Source of the DNA: Echinococcus granulosus
Taxonomy: Eukaryota; Platyhelminthes; Cestoda; Cyclophyllidea; Taeniidae
Assembly (NCBI RefSeq): GCF_000524195.1
Contig: NW_020170494.1
Span: 107,562 to 171,561 of the forward strand
Reading direction: 5' to 3'
Length of the DNA stretch: 64,000 nucleotides
Part shown: positions 49,631 through 61,600 of the stretch, one piece after another
Layout: each line of letters begins with the position of its first letter
Position numbering within the stretch: position 1 is the stretch's first letter
Notes under the pieces: generated by a model
What the model saw: only the letters and a program-made list of their open reading frames with translations
Databases searched by the model: none
What the model was told of the DNA's origin: nothing
Translations under genes and position numbers: made by a program

Positions 49631-52600
49631 GGTGATCGTCTTTACCGACTTCTCATTGGTCACCTCGAGGCAATAAACCATTTTAGTGCCAATTACTTCC
49701 ATTAATGACTTAAGAGAAATACTCTTTTTGGGAATCATCGAATGCATAGAACTAGATAAAACCGAGCATATCATCTTTTTTCTTCCGATGTCCACCTGAA
49801 ATGGTAAAAACTCAGATTTGGATCCCAATGGAATGAAAAGGCAATCTATTCTGATATACCGTGGACGGCGCACAGATGCAATTCAGTTTCATTATTCATA
49901 CACTTCATTATCAAAAGGTGTACTTATCCCCAACAGAGCTGAAAAATAAGGATGTAATGTGCCGTTGCGTGGATCAGTCGTGTGTCCGCTTACTGGCAGA
50001 TGTTGAGTTGTAACGAAAGTTAGTACTTCAGGGCTGAATTCACATTAACCATCTTTTCTTTCATTTTCTCCTTCTATCTTCTTTGTTGCCTTCCTGTAAA
50101 AGCAAAAGTCAATCCTGGCAAGTATTCATTTGCTGGTAAAATCCGCAAAACTAAAACCCATGCCTGACAGTTGAGTGTATACTCTCATTGAATTTACTTC
50201 TCAATTTGTGTCATCCAGTGGAAAGCTTAATTACTGTCCTAACATCTATTACCACACAGTTTATCCATATTTTTAAATCAAGAAAACTATAAGAGGAGGC
50301 ACTTAAGGCCAAATAATGGTCTCTGCGACCTAATTCGCCTTGTTTGGATGGGATTTTAGCATCTCACCGGCTGTCTTTGTAATGCAAGGAGCCAACAAGT
50401 TTTAAAAAAGTGGGGTCAAATAATTACAGCTTGCCAATTCTGTGGACAAAGTTAGAGTGGGAAGTTGAAAGGGAAACATCTTGTGGAGTATACATTATGG
50501 TCTTCCTCCTATTTTAATTTGGAATCTGGAGGAACACCAAAGAGGGCAGAGCTTTCCTGACTGATGGAATTCAGAATGTCCCACGTGAACACCCTTGCCA
50601 AATATAGTATTAGCAAGAGGTTGTCTGAACATTTAGACTGCGTTTCGGTTGATGCAATTTTCCCGTAAATCATTCCCTTCACAGCTCAGATCTTAAATTT
50701 GATATGCTACACCGTTTTGGGACCACAAATCACCTCAATAATCATTTTCATTCTCCTTTTATGCTCATTTCTTTTTAAATGTAACGTTTTCCTCCCTTCA
50801 GAGGTTTTTAAGAGAGGATGGGATCAGAAATTGGAAAAATTAGAGAGATTATTTTGTGGCTCTCATAGCATGTGCTGCAGCCTTTTTTAGTAATGACAGA
50901 TTTGGACTAAGATTTTCAGCCCATCTCAAGTTCAAAATGGTTGTCATCGCTGTTGCCGTCAAGCGAGTTTGTTAGTCAAAGAAAGAGGTTCACATATTCA
51001 GCATAGTCGGAAGCATGAGGTGTTAAAGCAGTGTGTGACTGTGGAAAGTGCCTTTTGTTTGAGATAGGAGGCTCAACAGCGGGACATTAGGTCAACGGTT
51101 GCGTGATTGCACAGATTTGCCTTGCACGTCGTAATTGGGATTTCCCAAGTAAGAACATCCTCCTCATTCTACATGCTTGCCAAGTAAAGCTACTGTGCAG
51201 AGTTAAGCTCCTAACCGATATTGTTCCTCACTTGGCCTGAGAATTCTTTTCCAGTAAACAACTAAGGGACATCATTTTAAGGATTTTACTAACAAGCATC
51301 GAGTTAATCTTTGATTCTGACTTAACTGCTAATTGCTGTTTATGATACAAAGCCCAAGTGAACCGTGGAGAGATGTTTTATATTTATCTATTACCGTATG
51401 TATAATTATTGCTTAAGAAGTGGCTGGTTTTTCAATAAAAATTTATTCTCTCCTATACGTTGACGTTTTTGACTGCCACTTGCTTAACCAAAAGAAGGTT
51501 TGTTTAACTCATCTTTCGAGAAGCAGTTTTTCTCCTTCGATTTGTTGACCAATATCTGAATAGTTACTTGAATAATTAATCCTTACAGAATTATAAAAAT
51601 ATTGGGGACAGCGCAGAAATTGTGATGCACTAGTTGATAATTATAGTACTTACTGCTAAATCAAAATTAACTAGGGAACCATGAAACAATAAAATTATAC
51701 CACTGTGTAAAGCTCTCTCTCCCTATTTCAGTTTGCTTTATTTACGGCAGCAGAAGAGATTGTGGTAAGAAACAAAATAGGGCAATTATACTTTTCATTG
51801 TCTTCGTATTCAGATTCCTCGGAATACCCTGCTATGCTAACAAAAACAGCCAAAACTAACTGATCTGCTTTCTATGAGATAAAATCGTATGAAATTTTTC
51901 CTCATCGTAACTACTTGCCACACCTTAATATCAATTTTCCAAAAACGCCTAGGGAAACCCCCTATTCCAAGTCTACCTTAAAGTTTATTTTAAGAAGTGA
52001 GAACTGGAAATACTCGAGAACTGTTCCGGTCACCTTCAATTTGCAGAAACGCATTAGTGCTCCCTAAGACGTAGCCTGTCAGGATTTCCTTTAGCATTTT
52101 ATTTCGGACTTACTCTCCATTTATTATAGCTGACCACCCGAAAACACTTTCCCAAACTTCAACCAGACACTTCCTTTACTATGATTGGAGACAAGAGCAT
52201 GAATTTGAAGCAGGTTAATAATCTTATCAACTAGACTGCATTAGTTCTCATTTTCTAGGCAACTGGAATGTAATTTTGCATTGTATTTCATTGTGCAGTA
52301 CTCCTAAAGGCACGACACTGCATACAATTTTGAAATCTGCCCCTTTACTGCTAAAATTGAAGCCTATAATGCTAGTAGCAAAAAGTACTGAAATGGCTCA
52401 CATGACCAAAGCATTGCTTCTCCCCGCTGAGTCATCATCTGTGATTGTAGTAACAATTCGCCCAGCTCCATGGTTATCAGATGATTCACCACAGTGTGGA
52501 AAAGAATCCAAAATCTCACAATGCCTCTCGTAGATGCCGACAAGGTTAATCTATCGTGTCCTCTACTGGCATGGTGTATTATTATGTCATTTAAGGCTAG

Positions 52601-55600
52601 GTGGCACTCGAGATCACTTGCCGCTTCTCCCACAAGGCACCTGTCTAAAAGTGAAATTCATTCGGTGTAAAACTATGTAAAGTGAACCTATCCACCCCAA
52701 GTTCGCTCTGGGTTTAATTTCTCGTATCTCTTTTAGCGATTTCTTAATACTTCCCAGTCACCTAACTAGGCTACTATTCAGTAACTGTGTCATTAAGTCA
52801 TTTTGCACAACTTTTGCATCAACACTAGAACGACGGCCAAAATTCAGCATGATCTTACCAAACCATTGACCCATTGACTCTCATGAGGACCTCGTAGCCA
52901 CCAGCTATATCCTACACTGCCCTTAGAAATATTTTCGTTGTAAACACATAGCCAGGTTTGCTTCACTAACAGTAAGTAATATACTGCAGTGGGGATTTGA
53001 GTCATTAAAAAAGTCAACTTTCAACTATATATTTTCAATATACATTGACAGTACCAAGCATTATCCCGTTCATGTGTGCAACATCCAATAAAAATAAATA
53101 GTGCTGGTAACTAAACTGAGTAAAATGTAATGGAATAGAATAAAGGACAAGGATGTTGGCATTCTACTTAGAAGTGGGCAGATATGAACCGGATGTTCGA
53201 ATGGCCGCAAGAAGATTTTCAAAGTTAATCAGATCGCTAAATACCTACAAAAAGATAAAAGAGGACATGCAAGCGCAGTAAGCCAAGAATCGCCAATATA
53301 GTGGTCAAGCACTGTCATTTATGAAATCGGAGAGACGAAGCACAACATTAGCATGAAAAGCCTCTAAAAGGACTCATCTACTGATAAAAAGTCTTGAACG
53401 TTTACAGCGTCCCTATTGTTTGAATCTCATTTGTCATTTTAAATACTCCTGCTACCTCAAATAGTAAAGTGAGTTTGAAATAGGGTCAACTTTCAACTCT
53501 TTAGATCTTCACTTCTACTGTGGATCTAAGTAGGAAAGCTGCGAGTATACGATAGTCTAAACTATGCGTCGCTTCGCCATTTATCGTAATATAACAAAAA
53601 ACATTTTAAAATAATATCAATCGCCAAAGCCGGATGTTTGTCGGTACCACTTAAAGCAGAATCGCATGAGCACAGTGATGGTAAAAGTTTCACTTAAAAC
53701 GTCCCAGACAACGTATTTATTTACAAAAAGTGAAAATCTTATTTCATGAGAATCGTTAATGCTAAGAATACATTTCCAAGCCATTTATCATGCCTGTCTT
53801 TAAAAAGACTCCACCACCGGTGGTGTCTAACCTTTGATATCCCGTATGATTACTCTTGAAGGGAGGAACAATATTGAAGAATCACGTATTCAAAAATTTA
53901 CCATAAAGGGGAAGCTGCCATCGAACGTTTTGAAACCTGCTCGTCTGCTCACCCAATCACCAAGCAGAGAAATGCGTGCCAGCTGAAAAAGTCCCGAAGA
54001 AATAAAAAACAAAATTATCAGGTCGAAAAGAATTCGTTCCATCAAGGAATTGAATTTAAGCATCTCAGTGGAAATGCGCAAAATTGAGTGCATCTGTCAA
54101 AGTTGCAAACAAAATTTTCCATTTCTTGTGGCAGGATCTGACTGTCTTCACACTATGTAGAGATCCTAAACCTGGAATTTGAGATATCGACTCTAACACC
54201 ACAAGGCGACCCAAAGTTTAGAAATGGCATTCGCATATTTTGCCCAAATTTAAATATTTCTTGATAGAATTAAAACTAGTTTCCAGAAGTTACAGTTTTG
54301 TTCGGTTCGGCAGCAATTGTTCTAAAGCGGAAATCGGCCAAGAAGGGAAAAATCACCAAAAATTAAATTCAATCTAATGGATTTTGGTTCTAACTGTCCA
54401 TAGGTCGACCTAGTTCTGATACTTGAAAATGAAAATATTTTATTGGTCCACTTTATAGTGACTGAGAAACATGCCACAAGGATAACTAAGAATGTAGCAG
54501 AGGCGTTCAAACCTCAATATCCGGCTTGCTACGTTCAACCAAAGCGAGGCTCCAAAGGGACATTTCACATCTGCGTAGTTCCTCCACTGGCACAGCACGA
54601 AGGCTAGAACAGAAATGCGCAATAAAGAGGCCCAGGAAATCCTTTTCCACTCTTCTTCTCATATGTTAACGGTAACCGAAAGTGAGGGATAGACAATCTC
54701 CAGCATACAAGAGTTTGTCGTCATTGCAGCGATGGGGATAACAAAATTACCTTATTTGAGTTCTCTACTTCCAAGCTACTTTGGATTGTTGATGGTGAAA
54801 AAAACAAAGAATTTAGGGGATCAATAAGGAAGAATTAACAATTCGAAAAGATGTTTCCTATTAGACTAAATAGTGCATCACTTAAAAGTCCCTGGCTCAA
54901 AAAGGGAAAGAAGTCCTCCTCTACGATTGCGTGATGGGATAAAATACGAAAAAACAGGACAGCCTCCACCCACTTAGGACCCATTAACATGTTTTGGTTA
55001 AACTAACCGTGGGCCAATTCGATAGGGGCTTTATTGTATGTGGTAAGGAAGACTCCACTCAAATTACTACATCCAAAACGTGAAAACAACTGCTAATAGT
55101 CTTTTGAATGATCGACTTTCTCTCTCCCTCCTTGTGGGTCATTTTCCTAAACAAAAAGTAGGGCAACCGGAAGAATATAGTCTTTGCGTGACTTGTGTCT
55201 TAAATGATTACTTCAAATGACTGCTGTGAAATGAGTAAACCATCACGTAGATCAAATCTAAACGCATCTTCACCTGACTGCTAAAAGCAAATGCATGATG
55301 ACCCGTGCTTCCCAAAGAAAATTACAATCAAGTCATTTAGGGGTCTGCGTCAGATCAAGATGAATATCTCCGTATATAAAGCACAACTTTCATTCCAACG
55401 AAACGCAAAAATTTTATAATTATCCCAAATGGAATTTCTAAATATATGTATTCCTTTATCCTTGTTCTCTGATTTTGTCCATTTAAGGGGATTAAAATAA
55501 CATTTTTCGATAATATATTGCAAGTTTGGCATGTCTACTACCAAGACCTGGATGTCTTATTGTTCTAAATGACACTGCTGCCCATCATTCATTTCTTGCC

Positions 55601-58600
55601 CAATTCAGCTAGTGCTGTAAAACGATACATTGCAATTGTTCTCAGCTCACGAACAGCTCCTACCCATTTGTATTCTTTTGAATTCAATCAATCTGTCCGC
55701 TGCAGGATCTGGAACAACAAACTACTACCAACTGATGAAGAATGGCTGTTTGTTTTTAACCCTGCGCTTAGAAAAGAAAATCGGAGAGTCACTTGAGACT
55801 GATAGCAAACGCATTCAAGTGAGCCGAAGTTGTCTGGCAAAGTGTTCACTTATACGGCAAATAGTATACAGCAAGATTTCAAGAAAACATCTTTACTGCC
55901 CCAACTGGACGAAACCTGTAAATGCTCTTATGAAAAATTTTAACTCATGAAGGATTTAATTGATAGGAAGTTAAGTTCAACCAGTTATCAGAAAGTGATA
56001 AAGGTCACAAGTGACATATTTCCTGATGTCAGACCGAGACTCCATTAAAGTGTATTATGGATGCCATATTCGAAGCAAAAGTAATAATTATATCGTGAAT
56101 ATTACAGTAGGTGACGGTACGAATAAATGTGATGGCAGACAAATGAAGATCACTCCTTCAAATCTTAAATTGGTCGAAAGGAAAATCGGTCCATGTGTTT
56201 GAACATTTATAGCAATGGCGCTCCAATTCGTTCACAAGGCGCTTGAGAAAAGCATTGGCAAACCCATCGCGTGCATGTCAATTCAAAACTTTATGACCTC
56301 CCCACTCCCATCCTCCACTTTGGTCCTTAAATGAGTCCGGGTTCACGCTTTAGGTTTAACATATTTCGTTTCACATGCACTAGCACAAATAAAAATTCAA
56401 GTTCTTTGGTAGTTATAGGTGTTATTACCGCAAAACATCACATTGCCCATGAGACACCCTTCCCGCATAATAGTGCAGGCGAGCAAACCAAATGCCCCAA
56501 TGAAATTGAAATAATTTCTGGATTGTTGTTAATTAAATATAGTCATCAAAATTTAGAAGTGAAAGTAAGAAAACAAGTAATATTTACCGTAACCTCCAAT
56601 GTGGTTGAAATTTGGCCCAAAACTCGCTGATAGTTGTTGCTAACTTGTCGAAAGTGGACACCGAAGTGTTTTCGTCTGACTCCAAACAGAAAAGTGATAC
56701 CTAAAGAATTTTGGCATAAAGCAAAAAAGAATAACCTCCGAATCAAAACAAAGGGTCTTTTATTTAAAACATTCATTAAAAGTCGGGAGCTCACATATAA
56801 GTTAAGATAATGAGGAAGGGCTGCGGAGAAACTGTTTTAAACTGTGCATAAGTCCCAGTTAATTTAACTGCGTAAAATAGTGCACCTACGCATCAATTAA
56901 CTGGTTAGTTGTCTGTTCACTTTTTTTACGATATCACAGCAGCAAACATTAAAGACATCACTACCATGTCTGGAGCCCTTATTTACTACGAAATGGAACG
57001 TTGTGGATGATTCGTCAAATGTTATGCCTTGAAGTATGTGAGGATAATCTTGGTATTTTTTTAATCCACGTAAAAAAGACGGCTTCAACTAATCCACAGT
57101 AATGAAATGAGATAACAGTGTAGCTCTTATAAACCATAATATATCTTTGAACAAGTTTCTCAAGAGCACATTCCTTGCCTAACAGAGAACACAAACTACT
57201 AGCTGAAGGGAATCGTCGATATTAACAAAGACAATATAAGAGGATGATAGCCGCCTTAAAATTGGTAGTATTTCGAGGAGTTGCCTTGGGAGCCGTAGCC
57301 ATGTGTATCGTTGAATAGTTATTCTATTGTAGCATGAAATATGGTAAAAAGTCCCACTGAACTGTGCAACCATCTCAGCCTTTCCTCATTTGACACCCTC
57401 ATTCTTACCAAAGAAGGCGTGAAATAAAGGCGTATTTTTAGCCTATCAAGAGAAAAAACAATTCCCTAACCAAACCATTGTCTTCAAATGCACTATTTGC
57501 GTTTGATCAATTTTCAATGTTTAGCTCACTAAGACACGTAACAATCGAAAATTATGGGAAGAGGCTAAAAGGCATGTCACATGTAGCTACAATAGCATAA
57601 TTTATCGTACCTGGCGAGTTTGTTTAAAGGGATACCCTATTGGTTTCTTGACTTCGGAGGCTGAAAATTAAATGGGACAAGTTCAGCGAACTGGGAAAAA
57701 TATGGGTTGATAAGCTTAAATTACGAGCAAGTTTCCAATTTTTTATCGGCAAATGAGTTAAATAGCATCTGCAAACAATAAACGAAGGATTTATGGATGG
57801 AATGCCAGTAGATTTATGCTATAAAATTCAAATACATAGAACCAATGGGTGTGGAGATTAAGGTACTGAATTACCATGAGCTATCGGTCTGACATTAAGC
57901 GGAATTAAAGTGCGTAAAATTGTCAACGACGAGGTAAAAGGCATCGATGAGAGCAAACCATCATTCGAGGAGATTAAGTTTAGCAGACAGAGCCTTGTTC
58001 TCAGCATTAACCATGTATTTGCATGCAGCTCAGTGTTGCTGTTTACTAAGAACTCTTTGTAGTAAGACAGTAATATGCTAGCCCTTTTCCCCGCTAGAGA
58101 AGGCAGTGGTCGTATCAAATGAACATTTTTTGCATACCGTAGGTGTAGATGTTTCCCAGTGTGAGGAAATGCAACGGTAGAGGACATTCTTTATCCAGAC
58201 AGCATCCGAAAAAGGAACCTTGAGACAAAACAGCAGTAAAACACTTTTTTCCTTTGTAAACGCAAGAACAAATAATGCGACACGAGACCACACGAATGCG
58301 GATAAGAATCGGACCTGACCAAGTTAAATTATGATTTAAAGAAATCAAGATGTAGCTCATCATGTTTTGATTAACCTAAAGTGTGTTTTGCGGATGAAGC
58401 TACTGAACAATTCACGGCTATGCGAGCAATCTGCTGATATAAACAAGCGAAGTTCAAATCAATTAGTGGTAATATACTGCTTAAGATCCTTCCACATATA
58501 GAAATACATTAAATGACTACTCGAATATTTCAACAGAGCCAACGTGAATGGTAATCTGCCATCACAATCACATAACATGTATGAGGATAATCATGGGACT

Positions 58601-61600
58601 ATATCGATACGTACCGACAAATGCGGCTAGACTTGCTGAACCAACAAGACAAAGTCGAGTATAGGGGTTGATGAGTGGCTGTCCCCCTTCCTTGGGAATG
58701 AAGACATCATCTTTCGTATGCTCGATTTGTATCACCTTTGACAAAAAAAAATAAGTACAATAAGTAACGATTTTACTGATGTGATTTTAGATTGGACTAC
58801 ATAATGCTATTCAACTAGGCTAAAGAGAAAAAGTGCATCCTTTTATCAACCATCTCTGACAAAATGAAAGGAAATTACGTATTAGAAAGGAATTGACCAG
58901 GGAACCAACCTAATGAATGCACTCAATCCAGTGATGTCATTTGGTAATAAAAGGATATAGGATATATACTGTGGAGTGTACCGCTCATTGATTATATCAC
59001 AAATTATTTTGCTATTTTTAAATAGGATGTGAGTAAAATTAAACAATTGAGCACCTAGAGCTACATACCGTTTGCCTAAAAAAAGTGTATTTAACTCGAT
59101 GACTTGACAGCATTTAGAAGGATTAAGATATCATGCTAGGATAAATTATTTCGCTACCACGGGTGCCTGTAAAATGCAACATTGTGTTAATGACCCCGAA
59201 ATGCCCCAATCCCATCACATTACACAGAAACCGCTTTGATTTGCCTTTACAACTGAAGGCGTTCACCCGAACTTATTGCCTGCATTCAGATGCTGTTTTC
59301 GCTTATCCTCAACAAAAACCGCTTTTCTCAAAACCAAACGCTTGTTCACAGGTTGCTACTGTCAAGTTCCACCTGAATAGAGACATTTACTGCATTATGG
59401 GCTCTAGCCAAATCGAAATCCTCAGTTCTGCCCTACTATCATAATGAAAAGAATATATGAGACGCTCTCAATCGTATCACTCTGTGGATTTCAGAAGGAG
59501 GACTTCCCAAAGTTTCTATAATTTTCCAATAAAATTACCTCAAAATAAGCTCAAGAGACTAAAAGGTGCAAGTGAAAGTGAATTACAGCGGAACGTAAGT
59601 AATAAAACCATATTATAGTGTATATTTAGCTATGCAGTTCCTTAACCTTCGTCTTGGTAGCAATGCTTACTATCCGTGCCCGCAGCCCTCTACCCTTTCC
59701 ACACGCTAATAATAAGCCATTCCGCTATACCAGAATGGCTTATTACATCTTCAGCAACGAATTGGAGAGCTACACGACCACAAACACACTTCGAGTGCAG
59801 GGATAAATAAATGAAATAGTCAAAATTGGGAAGAATTAACTATCGCTCAAGGGATTCAATGAAAAGTTGAAATCACGGACCTCATCAAGAGAAGGCGTCC
59901 ACGCGCAGGCCTCAGCGACCGGTAGACGAACTAGGTCTGAGAGTGCGCATCTTCGAGGCACGCTTCCCAATGCCGATTCTACTTCTCGACCGAGAAGTTC
60001 CAAAAGACTCGACATTTCCTGGGTGAAGGTGGCCAGATTTCCAGTGAAGTAGGTCCCACAGTCCCTTTGGGTGGTTAAAATCATGTGATTGCTGTTTAAG
60101 TTGGAATAGTGGGCCTATAGTTCGTTAAGCAAATACAAAAATATCTTGCAGGCGTCCAAGTCAAGATAAGGCTTGTACAATTCACCAAACTCTGATTTAA
60201 GATCTTAAAAGGTTGAAGACAAGAGAGTATGTTACACCAGACAATTTCAAAGAATCTGACGGTACCAATTATCTTGATAATGAATTACAGATTAAAAGAA
60301 TTGATGCTGTTCACTTGAAATCTTTCTAACACGCTCATTGCCAGAGCCGCAGAGGAAACTCAACTTCTATGGTCCATAAGATGCTTTAGTTAAAAGTTGC
60401 CTGCTCAAAACTAGGCAAAATGTAGGTTTCCTCCTCAGACAACGAAAATCCTATCGAAATTGTACCAGTTTAAACTCAATCCACCTTTATGCGACGCGAT
60501 TGGGTGAAATGATGAGGAACACATGATACGTAATTGAACCTGGCCATCGGAGAAATTATTGGTTTGTTTCGCTAATGCTTTAGCGTGAGTGCTCCTTCCA
60601 AATTGTTACTTCAAAATTGAAAATGCTTATTCTTACGATAAGAGAAATGGTTAATGTACGTTAAATCAACAACGGCTTTAACTAAAGTCGCAGTTTGGTG
60701 ACAAGTATAAAAAGGAGATAAGTTGCGATATCATTTAACAATCACATGAGCTTTCCACTTTACCAATTGGTCTGTAGGTAACTATTCGGTGGGGGTATCT
60801 GCAACCCTAGAAATGCGTTCCCGTTTAGTATTTTAGAAGTCTCAATCAACGACATCTCCGAACACTCTAGAGAGGTGCCCTCGCTCAGTCCTGACCAATT
60901 GGCCCATACCCAGCAGTGAAGCCCTCTAACTGTACTAATAACCACTCGAAGGTTAGTTAGTTACTATGACTATACACAACCGATATCACCGACGCACAGA
61001 CTCACTCAGGGAGTTTCTGCCCTGTAGCCTCCAGGTGCGTATGCACCGACCTTATCCTCTGCGTACTCAGTGAGTCGATTAATAAAAACATCCGCTCTGA
61101 GGTCTACCAGTCACTTATTTAGTCGGCGGTCTCGATATGATCCAAAATACTCGCGTATACAACACCAGGTTATAAAAACTGGTAATCCAGTTCATAACAG
61201 TTACCAGCCCACTTTATAACACCAATATGGAACTAGGTGACACCGCGATCACCGGTGACGAATCACTGTGTCCTAGTAAAGACAACCGGTGGATAGTCAT
61301 CTCGCTTTATAATTTTACAAGTAATTTACCAGTGCCTCGTAAATTATTCACAAAGGCACAAATACTTCCCTGATATCTACAGTGGAACGGTAAACTGGTA
61401 AGGGGTAGAGGTAAACGGGGAGACTAGATGAAAAAAATAATAAAGCGTCTGTCTTTATAATTGGCAATGAACCAATATTCAGGGATTTCGATTGCCAGGG
61501 AGATAGAGTCTAAAACCTGAGTAAAACATGCATGTTAGGCCAGATCAATTGAAACTCGAGTAAGAAATAGTTATAAAGAGAAGAAACCAACTAAAATATC

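Noticed and set aside
54500..54640. Minus-strand frame PVEELRRC...LVERSKPDIE as an exon of the membrane-protein gene
   Set aside because: It needs a phase-2 donor, but the exon before it (56588) ends in phase 0; joining 56588 to 53982 works without it.
60999..61076. 78-nt fold as a tRNA
   Set aside because: The 7-8-bp outer stem is tRNA-like in size, but there is no A box, no GTTCGA loop and the internal hairpins are in the wrong places.
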